This document shows, one piece after another, positions 8,442-18,363 of a stretch of 64,000 bases of DNA; the first letter of the stretch is position 1; every line of letters begins with the position of its first letter. Source of the stretch: Pseudonocardia kunmingensis (lineage in GTDB: Bacteria > Actinomycetota > Actinomycetes > Mycobacteriales > Pseudonocardiaceae); NCBI RefSeq assembly GCF_006716445.1, contig NZ_VFPA01000001.1:2666001-2730000 (forward strand), given 5' to 3'. Made by a program: the position numbers and the translations under genes. Under the pieces are notes generated by a model. The model searched no databases. It was not told where the DNA came from and saw only the letters and a list, made by a program, of their open reading frames with translations.

Positions 8442-8996
8442 GTGCCCTACCACCACGGTGATCTGCGACGCGCCCTGCTCGACAGCGCGCTCGAGGCGAT
8501 CGACGAGCACGGCCCTGCCGCGGTCAGCCTGCGGGACGTGGCACGGCGGGCAGGGGTGTCCCACGCGGCGCCCACGCACCACTTCCGGGACAAGGCCGGC
8601 CTGCTCACGGCCCTCGCCACCGAAGGGTGGTCGCTGCTGGCCGACGCGCTGGGCGAGGCGGCCGACCGGGGCTTCGGCGAGGTCGGCGTCAGCTACGTCC
8701 TGTTCGCCACCTCCCACCCCGCGCACTTCGCGGTGATGCGCGCGCCCGGGCTCGCCCGCGGCGACGACCCGGAGCTCCGGGCGGCCATGCGCCGCGCAGA
8801 GGCACAGTTGCAGTCCGGCGCGGAGCGCTTCGAGGCCGGCAGCGAGAAGCCCTCCGCCACCACGCCCCTGGCCGCGTGGTCACTGGTGCACGGCCTGGCC
8901 GCCCTGATCCTCGAAGGCGCCGTCGCTCCGGAGCCGGGCTCGGACGTGGCCGCGCTCGCCCGCGCCGTCACCGGTCACCTGCGCCCGCCGCCCTGA
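8442..8996 (+). CDS. TetR/AcrR-family transcriptional regulator
   Basis: 184 residues, GTG start. It begins MPYHHGDLRRALLDSALEAIDEHG, a hallmark of the PYHHG subgroup of TetR regulators. The helix-turn-helix is at VSLRDVARRAGVSHAAPTHHFRDKAGLLTAL (about residues 28-58), and the C-terminal half includes WSLVHGLAALILEG. It diverges from the ABM-fold gene and probably controls it through the repeated motifs in the 87-nt gap. Confidence 0.9.
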   Translation: MPYHHGDLRRALLDSALEAIDEHGPAAVSLRDVARRAGVSHAAPTHHFRDKAGLLTALATEGWSLLADALGEAADRGFGEVGVSYVLFATSHPAHFAVMRAPGLARGDDPELRAAMRRAEAQLQSGAERFEAGSEKPSATTPLAAWSLVHGLAALILEGAVAPEPGSDVAALARAVTGHLRPPP

Positions 8997-9092
8997 TCCG
9001 CGCGGCCGCCTGGCGTGATCGTCGGTTCGGCGCAGGAACGGCGACACGGAGCGTGTTGCCCAATCGTCAGGCTCCGCTGCAGGCGCCCACCC

Positions 9093-9141
9093 GACGAACG
9101 GCACCCTCGTCGGTCCCTAGCCGACGAAAGTGCCGTTCGTC
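9093..9141. repeat. 49-nt palindromic repeat, family A, copy 1
   Basis: The outer arms GACGAACGGCAC and GTGCCGTTCGTC pair over 12 bp, and the inner arms CGTCGG and CCGACG pair over 6 bp around a 7-nt loop. It lies between the convergent TetR (ends 8996) and LacI (ends 9205) genes, where it could terminate both. A 13-nt flank (ATGCGGATCCCGC) after it is shared with copy 2 in inverted orientation. Confidence 0.8.
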
Positions 9142-9204
9142 ATGCGGATCCCGCTCTTGGAGCTCCTGGGTCAGCCGCCCCACCACACGCGGCCGGGAGA
9201 CCCG

Positions 9205-10308
9205 TCACCAGCCGGAGAAGAAGCGCTCCTCGGCCCGGGCACGGGCGCTCGTCGCACCGACGACGAGCTCGGTGGGCAGCGTGACGCGGCGCGGCCGGTT
9301 GCGGTCACCGCGCTCGAGCAGCAGCTCGCCGGCCACCCGGCCCTTCTCGAGCACGGGCTGGCGCACGGTCGTGAGCCCGGCGCGCTCGGCCTCGGGCACA
9401 CCGTCGAAGCCGGTGATCGTGAGCTGGTCCGGCACCGCGAGGCCGCGCGCCGCCGCGTGCCGGAGCGCGCCGAGGGCGAGGATGTCGGAGGTGCAGATGA
9501 CGGCCGTGAGGTCGGAGTGGGCCGCGAGCAGGGCGGCCGCGGCGTCCTGACCGGCGTCGACGCTGTGCTCGAAGCGCTCGTGCACCGGCACGCCCGCCCA
9601 GTCCACGCCGACCTCGGCCAGGCCGTCCCGGATCCCCGCCAGCCGGTCGCGCTGCACCGGGTAGGTGGCGCTCGCCTGCCGCTCGGCCGAGACGGGACCG
9701 TCGTTGCGCCCGGCCGCCAGGCGCATGCACAGCACACCCACCCGCCGGTGCCCGAGCCCGACGACGTGCCGGGTGAGCGCGAGCATGCCCGCGCGGTCGT
9801 CGACGCCGACCCGGTCCACCCCCTCGACGCCGGTGGGCTGGTCGCACACCACGGTGGGCAGCGGGCGTTCGAGCACCGCGAGGAAGTGCGGGTCGTCCTC
9901 CCGCACCGAGTAGACGACGAAGCCGTCGACGCCCGCCTGGTGCACGGTCGTGACGTCCACCTGCTCCGGGCTGACCGGCACCAGCAGCAGGCCCTGGCCC
10001 GCCTGCTCGCAGGCGAGCGCGAGACCTTCGAGGAACCCGGTGGCCGCCGGGTCGCGGAAGGCGTAGGACAGCGCCTCGGTGAGCAGCAGCCCGACGGCAC
10101 CCGCCTTGCGCGTGCGCAGGGAGCGGGCCACGGGGTCCGGTCCCGGGTACCCGAGGCGGCGGGCCGCCTCCAGCACCCGCGCGCGCAGGGGTGCGGAGAG
10201 CTGGTCGGGGCGGTTGTACGCGTTCGAGACCGTTGTCCGTGACACACCGAGCTCGGCAGCCAGCGAGGCGAGAGTCGCAGGCCGGCGGACGTTGGGAGGC
10301 CCTGCCAT
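9205..10308 (-). CDS. LacI-family transcriptional regulator
   Basis: 367 residues starting MAGPPNVRRPATLASLAAELG. The N-terminal LacI helix-turn-helix (ASLAAELGVSRTTVSNAYNRPDQLS) and hinge (LGYPGPDPVARSLRTRKAG) are followed by a periplasmic-binding-protein-like sensor domain containing TAVICTSDILALGALRHAAARG and TITGFDG. A 15-nt perfect palindrome lies 4 nt before the start codon and is a probable autoregulatory operator. No sugar transporter or catabolic gene lies beside it on the same strand, so the effector cannot be guessed. Longer upstream frames exist but would pass through the operator. Confidence 0.92.
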   Translation of the reverse strand: MAGPPNVRRPATLASLAAELGVSRTTVSNAYNRPDQLSAPLRARVLEAARRLGYPGPDPVARSLRTRKAGAVGLLLTEALSYAFRDPAATGFLEGLALACEQAGQGLLLVPVSPEQVDVTTVHQAGVDGFVVYSVREDDPHFLAVLERPLPTVVCDQPTGVEGVDRVGVDDRAGMLALTRHVVGLGHRRVGVLCMRLAAGRNDGPVSAERQASATYPVQRDRLAGIRDGLAEVGVDWAGVPVHERFEHSVDAGQDAAAALLAAHSDLTAVICTSDILALGALRHAAARGLAVPDQLTITGFDGVPEAERAGLTTVRQPVLEKGRVAGELLLERGDRNRPRRVTLPTELVVGATSARARAEERFFSGW

Positions 10309-10312
10309 CCGC

Positions 10313-10327
10313 GAACCGTAACGGTTC
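10313..10327. promoter_or_regulatory. LacI-type operator GAACCGT-A-ACGGTTC
   Basis: A perfect 7-bp inverted repeat around one base, immediately upstream of the lacI-family start codon. Position and symmetry fit an autoregulatory LacI-family operator with a central CG-rich core. Confidence 0.65.
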
Positions 10328-10397
10328 AGACACTCAGCGGGAAAGTCGTGTGACGCGGCCCTCGGGAGCCGTCTCCCATCACGGGTTAGAGTGAATC

Positions 10398-10410
10398 GAC
10401 AACGGTTATC
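10398..10410. promoter_or_regulatory. Putative Zur box upstream of znuACB
   Basis: GACAACGGTTATC is an imperfect palindrome agreeing at 10 of 13 positions with the core GAAAACGATTTTC that I recall for actinobacterial Zur sites. It lies about 32 nt upstream of znuA. The zur gene itself is not next to the operon. Confidence 0.4.
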
Positions 10411-10441
10411 ACTACTTACGATACGTCCGGGAGCACCGCCC

Positions 10442-11434
10442 ATGCCGTACCGCCGCGCAGCCGTCGCCGCGTTCACCGCGCTCACCCTCGCCGGTTGCGG
10501 CGCGGGCGCCGAGGCACCCCCCGCCGAAGCGCCCGCGGGCGAGGCGCTCCCCGTCGTCGCGTCCACCAACGTCTACGGCAGCATCGTCGAGGCCGTCGGT
10601 GGCGACCGCGTCAGCGTGGAGTCGCTGATCGACGACCCCGCCGCCGACCCCCACTCCTACGAGAGCACCCCCGCCGACGCCGCCGCCGTCGCCGGAGCGC
10701 GGCTCGTCGTCACCAACGGGGGCGGCTACGACGACTTCGTGACGCAGCTCGTGGAGGCCTCCGGCGCCACCCCGACGGTGGTCGAGGCGACCGAGGTGTC
10801 CGGCCTCGAGCCCGCGGAGGAGCACGCCGAGGGCGAGGACCACGCCGCGGAGGAGCACGCCGCGGAGGAGCACGGGCACGAGCACGAGCACGGCGCGTTC
10901 AACGAGCACGTCTGGTACAGCCTGCCCGCCATGCAGGCCCTCGCGACGCGGCTGGCCACCGACCTCGGCGCGGCCGACCCGGCAGGCGCGGCCGAGTTCA
11001 CGGCCAACGCGGAGGCGTTCAACGGGCAGGTGGCCGAGCTGCTCACCCGCACCGAGGCGATCGGCGCCGCCCAGCCCGGCACCCGGGTCGCCGTCACCGA
11101 GCCGGTTCCCGGCTACCTCGTCGAGGCGGCCGGCCTCACCGACGCCACGCCCGCGGCGTTCACCGAGGCCATCGAGGAGGACACCGACCCGCCGGCCGCA
11201 GTGCTCCAGGAGACGCTCGCCCTGTTCCAGGGCGACCCCGTACGGGCGCTGGTCGTCAACGCGCAGACCGAGACCCCCAGCACCGACCAGGTGCGCCAGG
11301 CGGCGCAGACTGCAGGGGTGCCCGTCGTGGAGATGACCGAGACGCTCCCGGAGGGCACGACCGACTACACCGCCTGGATGGGCGCCCAGATCGACGCCCT
11401 CGCCGGCGCGCTGGGGACCACGACCGGAAGCTGA
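10442..11434 (+). CDS. znuA: Zinc/manganese ABC transporter substrate-binding lipoprotein
   Basis: 330 residues with a lipoprotein signal (basic MPYRRAA, hydrophobic stretch, lipobox LAGC, Cys at residue 19), so exported and lipid-anchored. The body is a cluster-A1 solute-binding protein: STNVYGSIVEAVGGDRVSV, DPHSYE (first metal-ligand His), VVTNGGGYDDFV, EHVWYSLPAM (second His) and a late Glu/Asp-rich lobe. A His/Glu-rich loop (EEH, DHAAEEHAAEEHGHEHEHG near residues 125-155), partly built by a 15-nt tandem duplication, favours zinc over manganese. An upstream in-frame GTG at 10391 is rejected because it would bury the signal peptide. First gene of znuACB. Confidence 0.9.
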   Translation: MPYRRAAVAAFTALTLAGCGAGAEAPPAEAPAGEALPVVASTNVYGSIVEAVGGDRVSVESLIDDPAADPHSYESTPADAAAVAGARLVVTNGGGYDDFVTQLVEASGATPTVVEATEVSGLEPAEEHAEGEDHAAEEHAAEEHGHEHEHGAFNEHVWYSLPAMQALATRLATDLGAADPAGAAEFTANAEAFNGQVAELLTRTEAIGAAQPGTRVAVTEPVPGYLVEAAGLTDATPAAFTEAIEEDTDPPAAVLQETLALFQGDPVRALVVNAQTETPSTDQVRQAAQTAGVPVVEMTETLPEGTTDYTAWMGAQIDALAGALGTTTGS

Positions 11435-11439
11435 CGCCC

Positions 11440-12279
11440 GTGCCCGCACCTCCCACCACACCCGCGGACGCACCGCCCGTCACCGCACCCGCGGTGTCGC
11501 TGCGCGGCGCGCGCGTGAGCTTCGGGGACCGCACGCTGTGGGACGGTCTCGACCTGGACGTCGCGCCCGGCGAGTTCGTGGCGGTCCTCGGGCCCAACGG
11601 CTCGGGCAAGACCACGCTCGTGCGCGTGCTGCTCGGGCTGCTCCCGCTCGCCGCCGGAGAGGTCCGGATCGCGGGACGCCCGCCGCGGCGCGGGAGCCCG
11701 AGCATCGGCTACGTGCCGCAGCAGAAGTCGCTCGACCCGGACCTGCCGCTGCGCGGCCGCGACCTCGTCGGCCTCGGGCTGGACGGGCACCGGCTCGGCA
11801 TCGGGTTCCGCGGGCGCCGGGAGCGCCGCGAACGCGTGGACGCAGCGCTCGCCGCTGTCGACGGCACCGCCTACGCCGACGCCCCGGTCGGCGTGCTCTC
11901 CGGCGGCGAGCAGCAGCGCCTGCGCGTGGCCCAGGCCCTCGTCGGCGGACCGGACGTGCTGCTGTGCGACGAGCCGCTGCTCTCGCTGGACCTGTCCCAC
12001 CAGCGCACGGTCACCCGCCTGATCGACGAGCGGCGACGCGCGGCCGGCACCGCCGTGCTGTTCGTGACCCATGAGATCAACCCGGTGCTGCCGCTGGTCG
12101 ACCGGGTGCTCTACCTGGTGGACGGGCGCTTCCGCATCGGCCCGCCCGAGGAGGTCATGACCTCCGAGGTGCTCTCGGAGCTCTACCGCACCCAGGTGGA
12201 CGTCCTGCGGGTGCGCGGGCGGCTGGTGGTCGTCGGGGCCGAGGAGCGCGGCGAGCACTGCCACGAGGAGCAGGCGTGA
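11440..12279 (+). CDS. znuC: Zinc ABC transporter ATP-binding protein
   Basis: 279 residues, GTG start 5 nt after the znuA stop. ABC ATPase motifs are Walker A (GPNGSGKTT), Q-loop (YVPQQK), signature (LSGGEQQRLRVAQAL), Walker B (DVLLCDEPLLSLD) and the switch His (FVTHE). Walker B is followed by LLSLDL rather than the usual TGLD-type D-loop, with the Asp retained. A proline- and alanine-rich leader of about 20 residues precedes the domain. It energises import by ZnuB and overlaps its start by 4 nt. Confidence 0.92.
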   Translation: MPAPPTTPADAPPVTAPAVSLRGARVSFGDRTLWDGLDLDVAPGEFVAVLGPNGSGKTTLVRVLLGLLPLAAGEVRIAGRPPRRGSPSIGYVPQQKSLDPDLPLRGRDLVGLGLDGHRLGIGFRGRRERRERVDAALAAVDGTAYADAPVGVLSGGEQQRLRVAQALVGGPDVLLCDEPLLSLDLSHQRTVTRLIDERRRAAGTAVLFVTHEINPVLPLVDRVLYLVDGRFRIGPPEEVMTSEVLSELYRTQVDVLRVRGRLVVVGAEERGEHCHEEQA

Positions 12280-13133
12280 GCGACATCATCGGAAGGCTGT
12301 TCAGTTTCGAGGGGATCGGCGAGCTCCTCGCCGCCGACTTCGTGCAGAACGCGCTCATCGCCTGCGCGTTGCTCGGCATCGTGGCCGGCACCCTCGCTCC
12401 CATGATCGTCGCGCGGGGGATGGCCTTCGCCGTGCACGGCAGCGCCGAACTCGCCTTCACGGGCGGAGCGGCTGCCCTGCTCCTCGGGATCAGCGTCGGG
12501 ATCGGTGCCGCAGCTGGTGCGATCCTGGCCGGGGCGGTCTTCGGCGTCCTGGGCCTTCGCGAGCGTCAACGCGACTCGGCAATCGGCGTCGTACTCGCCT
12601 TCGGGCTCGGGCTCGGGGTTCTGCTGCTGGCGCTGTACAGCGGACGCGCGTCGAGCAAGTTCGGCCTGCTGGTGGGTTCCATCGTTTCCGTCACCCGCGA
12701 GGACCTCATCATCCTGGCCGTGACGGCAGCGGTGATCATCCTTGTTGCCACCGTGCTCTACCGACCGATCCTGTTCTCGAGCACAGACCCGGTAGTCGCC
12801 ACCGCCCGCGGCATCCCGGTCCGCCAGTTGTCGGTACTGTTCGCCGTTCTCGTCGGACTGTTGACCGCCGTCGCCGTCCCGATCGTGGGCGCGATCCTGG
12901 TGCTGTCGGTCACGATCACTCCGGGCGCCGCGGCGGCGCGCCTCTCGAGCAATCCCGCGGTGGCGACGCTACTGGCGTTCATTTTCGCCGAGACGGCGCT
13001 CGTAGGCGGAGCACTCCTCTCCCTGGCGCCAGGACTTCCGATCTCGGGGTACGTGGCAGCCATCTCGTTCCTGATCTACATCTGCTGCCGGCTGCTCTCG
13101 AAACTGCGGGATACAGCGAAGCTGCCATCCTGA
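12276..13133 (+). CDS. znuB: Zinc ABC transporter permease
   Basis: 285 residues with about eight hydrophobic helices, belonging to the ABC-3 metal permease family. Typical segments are GTLAPMIVARGMAFAVHGSAELAFTGGAAALLLG, the ARGIPVRQLSVLFAVLVGL loop, and the late helix GAILVLSVTITPGAAAARL. The GTG start overlaps the znuC stop by 4 nt. Its third-position GC looks lower than in znuC (for example ATCCTTGTT), hinting at a different history. It forms the membrane channel of the zinc importer. No zur gene follows. Confidence 0.92.
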   Translation: MSDIIGRLFSFEGIGELLAADFVQNALIACALLGIVAGTLAPMIVARGMAFAVHGSAELAFTGGAAALLLGISVGIGAAAGAILAGAVFGVLGLRERQRDSAIGVVLAFGLGLGVLLLALYSGRASSKFGLLVGSIVSVTREDLIILAVTAAVIILVATVLYRPILFSSTDPVVATARGIPVRQLSVLFAVLVGLLTAVAVPIVGAILVLSVTITPGAAAARLSSNPAVATLLAFIFAETALVGGALLSLAPGLPISGYVAAISFLIYICCRLLSKLRDTAKLPS

Positions 13134-13145
13134 CGCCAGTGCGGC

Positions 13146-13345
13146 TCACTCTGAGTGGGTAACCAGCACGAGTTCGAGCGCCGCTCGCTCCTCGGCGTCC
13201 TCGACCACGAACACCACGCGGAGGTCGGCCGTTGAGCGGTGGGAGTTCGCCTCGCGCGTGTAGTGCAGCAGGCGCCGGATAGTCCAGGTCCCGGGGCGGA
13301 GACCTCGTCCAGCACACGGAGGTGCTCGTCGCAGTTCAGGCCGCG
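13146..13345 (-). pseudogene. Frameshifted remnant of a small hypothetical protein
   Basis: One minus frame reads LNCDEHLRVLDEV and another, after a shift in a run of C residues near 13295, reads TWTIRRLLHYTREANSHRS and ADLRVVFVVEDAEERAALEL before stopping at 13146. The two halves fit one small acidic protein, so I read this as a broken gene. No start codon is evident and I do not recognise the family. The remainder of 13134-13439 shows nothing further. Confidence 0.3.
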
Positions 13346-13439
13346 AGTACCGCTGGCTCTTCGGCGCCCCACCCGGGCGGGACGCCGCGCGGCTGCGAAC
13401 GCCGTCATGCGGCCCGGGTGCGGCAGCTCCCCTGAGCCC

Positions 13440-14411
13440 TCAGCCCAGGCGCCGCTGGCGGGCCACCTCGGCCAGCACCACACCGGCCGCCACCGAGGCG
13501 TTGAGCGACTCGACGGCCCCGGACAGCGGGATCGAGACCGTGACGTCGCAGGTCTGCTTGACCAGCCGCGACAGGCCCTTGCCCTCCGACCCGATGACCA
13601 GCACGAGCGGGTCGGTGGCGAGCTCGAAGTCGTCGAGCGACACGCTGCCCTCGGCGTCCAGCCCGGCGACCATGAAGCCGGCGGTGGCGTACTCGCGCAG
13701 GGTGCGGGTGAGGTTGGTGGCACGCGCCACGGGGACCCGCGCGGCCGTGCCCGCGGAGGTGCGCCACGCGACGGCCGTCATGCCGGCTGCCCGCCGCTGC
13801 GGGACGACCACGCCGTGCCCGCCGAACGCGCCGACCGAGCGGACCACGGCACCGAGGTTGCGCGGGTCGGTCACCCCGTCGAGGGCGACGATGAGGCCCG
13901 GCGACGGCGACTCGCTCGCGATCTCCAGCAGCTCGTCGGGGTGTGCGTAGGCGTAGGGCGGCACCTGCAGGGCGAGCCCCTGGTGCAACGCGCCGCCGGT
14001 GATCCGGTCCAGATCGGCCCGCGGCACCTCGAGGATCGAGATCCCCCGGTCCGCGGCCAGCTGGACGGCCTCGGCGACGCGCTCGTCGGCGTGCGTGCCC
14101 AGCGCGACGTGCAGCGCGGTGGCCGGGACGCCCGCGCGCAGGCACTCCACGACCGGGTTGCGGCCCAGCACCGTCTCCGGGGTCTCCCCGTCACCGGGGC
14201 GGCGCCGGTTGGCACCACCGCCCGACTTCGACTGGGCGGCAGCGGCCCGGTTCGCGCGCCGCGCCGCCGGGTGCCCGGGCCGCATCTCGGCGGGCGGTGT
14301 GGGGCCCTTGCCCTGCAGCGCGCGACGGCGCTGGCCGCCGGAACCGACGACCATGCCCTTCTTGGTGCCTTCCTTGCGCATCGCTCCGCGGCGCTTGGAG
14401 TTGCCGGCCAT
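13440..14411 (-). CDS. rlmB: 23S rRNA (guanosine-2'-O-)-methyltransferase, TrmH/SpoU family
   Basis: 323 residues. A basic, Gly-rich N-terminal extension (about 75 residues) leads into the substrate-binding domain ([16 protein letters not shown]) and the SPOUT catalytic domain: [28 protein letters not shown] (motif 1), [19 protein letters not shown] (motif 2) and [22 protein letters not shown] (motif 3). These form the knotted SAM site. It methylates a guanosine in 23S rRNA. Its start directly abuts the cysS stop, as in the conserved actinobacterial order. Confidence 0.94.
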   Translation of the reverse strand: MAGNSKRRGAMRKEGTKKGMVVGSGGQRRRALQGKGPTPPAEMRPGHPAARRANRAAAAQSKSGGGANRRRPGDGETPETVLGRNPVVECLRAGVPATALHVALGTHADERVAEAVQLAADRGISILEVPRADLDRITGGALHQGLALQVPPYAYAHPDELLEIASESPSPGLIVALDGVTDPRNLGAVVRSVGAFGGHGVVVPQRRAAGMTAVAWRTSAGTAARVPVARATNLTRTLREYATAGFMVAGLDAEGSVSLDDFELATDPLVLVIGSEGKGLSRLVKQTCDVTVSIPLSGAVESLNASVAAGVVLAEVARQRRLG

Positions 14412-15803
<1,392 letters not shown>

Positions 15804-15896
15804 GTCTCCAGGGTACGGAGCCGGTGTGGCGTCCATCGCGCGCGGTGTTCCGTTTCGTCCACGACGGGCCCCATCGGGTGGCGCCACCATCTCGTC

Positions 15897-16322
15897 ATGA
15901 CCACGCACCACATCACCGGCCTGCGCCCGAAGCTCGTCGTCGAGGGCGCGGACGCCGCTCTCGACTTCTACGGCCGCGCCCTCGGCGGCACCGTCACCGA
16001 GCGCCACACCGACGCGGACGGACGCGTCGTGCACGCCATGATCGAGGCGGGCCCGATCCGCTTCGCCGTCAAGGACGCGGGGTACGGGGATCCCGCCCCG
16101 TCGGGCGACGGCATCCCGGTGATTTTGTCCCTTGACGTCGCCGATGCGGACGCGGTGGCCGAGCGGATGCTCGACGCGGGCGCCACCGTGATGCACCCGA
16201 TCGCCGACCACGGCTACGGCTCCTACGACGGCCGCCTGCGCGACCCGTTCGGCCACCAGTGGCTGATCGCCCAGCGGATCGGGGCACCCACCCCCGAGCA
16301 GGTCCAGGAACGCGTCGGCTGA
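15897..16322 (+). CDS. VOC-superfamily (glyoxalase/PhnB-like) protein
   Basis: 141 residues starting [31 protein letters not shown]. Paired beta-alpha-beta-beta-beta modules are recognisable, with [33 protein letters not shown] and [20 protein letters not shown], the last being the conserved PhnB/VOC C-terminal signature. The role may be metal-dependent isomerase, dioxygenase or antibiotic binding; none can be selected from sequence. It is convergent with ispF, separated by a long hairpin. Confidence 0.82.
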   Translation: MTTHHITGLRPKLVVEGADAALDFYGRALGGTVTERHTDADGRVVHAMIEAGPIRFAVKDAGYGDPAPSGDGIPVILSLDVADADAVAERMLDAGATVMHPIADHGYGSYDGRLRDPFGHQWLIAQRIGAPTPEQVQERVG

Positions 16323-16342
16323 CGCGCGGGCGGACGGACATC

Positions 16343-16393
16343 GCAGCAGAGCCACTTTCATGCCATGTGGTTGCGTGAAAGGGGCTTCGCTGC
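16343..16393. terminator. Bidirectional terminator-like hairpin (VOC gene / ispF)
   Basis: Two 18-nt arms (16343-16360 and 16376-16393) pair at 15 of 18 positions around a 15-nt loop, filling the gap between two convergent stop codons. There is no long T-tract, but this is common in GC-rich actinobacteria. Confidence 0.6.
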
Positions 16394-16395
16394 AA

Positions 16396-16860
16396 TCAGG
16401 CCGGGAGCAGGAGGGCGGTCGCGACCGCCGCCAGGCCCTCGCCGCGGCCGGTGAGGCCCAGGCCGTCCGTCGTCGTGCCGGACACCGCCACCGGGCCGCC
16501 GAGCACCTCGGAGAGGACCTGCTGCGCCTCGGCGCGGCGGGTGCCGATCTTCGGGGCGTTGCCGATCACCTGGACCGCGGCGTTGCCGAGCGCCCAGCCC
16601 TGCGCGGCCACGAGCCTGCGCACCTCGCCGAGCAGTGCCACGCCGCTCGCACCCGACCACTCCGGGCGCCCGGTGCCGAACACCGCGCCGACGTCGCCCA
16701 GTCCGGCAGCCGAGAGCAGCGCGTCGCACAGCGCGTGCGCGGCGACGTCACCGTCGGAGTGCCCCGCGCAGCCGTCCACCCCGTCCCAGCGCAGCCCGGC
16801 CACCCAGCACTCGCGTCCGGGCTCCACCGGGTGCACGTCCGTGCCGATCCCGATCCTCAC
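16396..16860 (-). CDS. ispF: 2-C-methyl-D-erythritol 2,4-cyclodiphosphate synthase
   Basis: 154 residues. [12 protein letters not shown] holds the metal-ligand Asp and His, [26 protein letters not shown] is the family signature, and [19 protein letters not shown] closes the active site. Fifth step of the MEP isoprenoid pathway. The GTG start overlaps the ispD stop by 4 nt. Confidence 0.93.
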   Translation of the reverse strand: MRIGIGTDVHPVEPGRECWVAGLRWDGVDGCAGHSDGDVAAHALCDALLSAAGLGDVGAVFGTGRPEWSGASGVALLGEVRRLVAAQGWALGNAAVQVIGNAPKIGTRRAEAQQVLSEVLGGPVAVSGTTTDGLGLTGRGEGLAAVATALLLPA

Positions 16861-17576
16861 AGCGCGATCGTCCCCTCCGCCACCAGCTCGGCGAGCTCCA
16901 GGTCCCACGGGCTGTGCACGGCGAACGCCGCCGGGTGCCCGGGCACGGTGTGCACCGCCCCGCCGGCCGCGGTGTGGCGGCGGACGACGTCGAGCGGGTC
17001 GCCGCCGAGCTCGGCGGGCAGGAGGTCGGCACGGACGGCGAGCGGGGTCTGCAGGACCCGCAGCTGCGAGCGGTCCGGTGTGCCGGTGACGACGCCGGCA
17101 CGTACGCGCTTGACGGTGTCGGTCAACGGCAACACGGGTACCGCCATGCCGTGACCGCCACGTACGGCAGCGACGACGGCCGCGGCCAGCGCGCCCGGGG
17201 CGAGCGGACGGCAGGCGTCGTGCAGGAGCACGATCTCCTGCACACTCGCCGTGGCGACGGCGTCACTTCCCGTGCCGGGCGATCGTTGAGCGGCGTGTGC
17301 CCCGACACCCCGAAGCGCGTGCTGCCCGGCCGCGCGCACGCTGACGGGCAGCGCGGCGCAGGCCTGCTGGAGCTCCCGGTGCTGCGCCGGGGCCGCCAGC
17401 ACGACGACCCGGTCGACGAGACCCGAGGCGAGCAGCGTGCGCACGGCACGCGCCACCGCGGGCACGCCCAGCACCGGCGTGAGGGCATGCGCCGAACCGG
17501 CGACGACCGCCGCGACAACGGGCTCGCGACGGTCGACGGACGGCTCGGCGGTTCCGGGCAGAGCGACCGCGCTCAG
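16857..17576 (-). CDS. ispD: 2-C-methyl-D-erythritol 4-phosphate cytidylyltransferase, divergent; probable CTG start
   Basis: Synteny (carD-ispD-ispF) and C-terminal motifs ([50 protein letters not shown]) identify IspD. The only in-frame ATG/GTG gives a 205-residue protein lacking the N-terminal nucleotide-binding strand. The full-length reading (239 residues, normal size) begins at CTG 17576, which overlaps the carD stop as CTGA. Even so, the usual PAAGxGxRxG...PKA loop is replaced by [19 protein letters not shown]: the Arg and Lys that correspond to E. coli Arg20 and Lys27 are not visible, and the late Lys (E. coli Lys213) is Ala. It is either a highly diverged enzyme or an inactivated copy. 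Confidence 0.75.
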   Translation of the reverse strand: MSAVALPGTAEPSVDRREPVVAAVVAGSAHALTPVLGVPAVARAVRTLLASGLVDRVVVLAAPAQHRELQQACAALPVSVRAAGQHALRGVGAHAAQRSPGTGSDAVATASVQEIVLLHDACRPLAPGALAAAVVAAVRGGHGMAVPVLPLTDTVKRVRAGVVTGTPDRSQLRVLQTPLAVRADLLPAELGGDPLDVVRRHTAAGGAVHTVPGHPAAFAVHSPWDLELAELVAEGTIAL

Positions 17577-18064
17577 GCGTTCGCGGTGGCCAGCACCTCG
17601 TCGAGCAGGACCTCGGCCCGCTCCTCGTCGGTGCCCTCGGCGAGCGCGAGCTCGCTGACGAGGATCTGCCTAGCCTTGGCCAGCATGCGCTTCTCGCCCG
17701 CGGACAGGCCGCGGTCCTTCTCGCGCCGCCACAGGTCGCGCACGACCTCGGCGACCTTGTTCACATCACCGGAAGCCAGCTTCTCGAGGTTGGCCTTGTA
17801 CCGGCGGGACCAGTTCGTGGGTTCCTCGGTGTGCGGGGCGCGGAGCACCTCGAACACCCGATCCAAACCCTCTTGGCCCACCACGTCGCGGACGCCGACC
17901 ACCTCGGCGTTCTCGGCGGGAACACGCACCGTGAGATCACCCTGCGCGACCTTGAGGACGAGGTACTTGCGCTCCTCGCCCTTGATCGTCCGAGTCTCGA
18001 TGGCCTCGATGAGAGCGGCACCGTGGTGCGGGTAGACGACGGTCTCTCCGACCTTGAAAACCAT
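17573..18064 (-). CDS. carD: CarD-family RNA polymerase-binding regulator
   Basis: 163 residues. The N-terminal RNA-polymerase interaction domain ([39 protein letters not shown]) is followed by the basic helical DNA-binding domain, including [45 protein letters not shown], whose Trp contacts the upstream edge of the transcription bubble in mycobacterial CarD. It stabilises the open complex at rRNA and many other promoters. It is the first gene of the carD-ispD-ispF-cysS-rlmB strand block and is transcribed divergently from the lipoprotein gene. Confidence 0.96.
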   Translation of the reverse strand: MVFKVGETVVYPHHGAALIEAIETRTIKGEERKYLVLKVAQGDLTVRVPAENAEVVGVRDVVGQEGLDRVFEVLRAPHTEEPTNWSRRYKANLEKLASGDVNKVAEVVRDLWRREKDRGLSAGEKRMLAKARQILVSELALAEGTDEERAEVLLDEVLATANA

Positions 18065-18363
18065 GTGTCCTCTGCCCCTTTCGCTTCCTCCAGGTTAACA
18101 CGCCCGAACCCGCCTTCGCTCCCCGGTGTGCACTGTCGTCGCAGGTCAGGGGATTGACAATGGCGACGAAACGTGCAGGTGAGCGTGCACCGGAGGGTCG
18201 GAGGGGACCGCGACCAGCGCTGCTACCGGTGGCGTTAGGCTTTCCGTGGTCGCACCCGGCGACCGCCCGCGCGATCACGCCGGGCGCACCGCGTCCGCAT
18301 CCGTCGCGCCGCCGATCCAGGAGGCCAGGCGGGATGCCAGGCGACAGGAAGGACGTCACCCTC

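Noticed and set aside
18065..18363. TTGACA near 18154 as a promoter of the lipoprotein gene
   Set aside because: No acceptable -10 at proper spacing; start of transcription cannot be supported.
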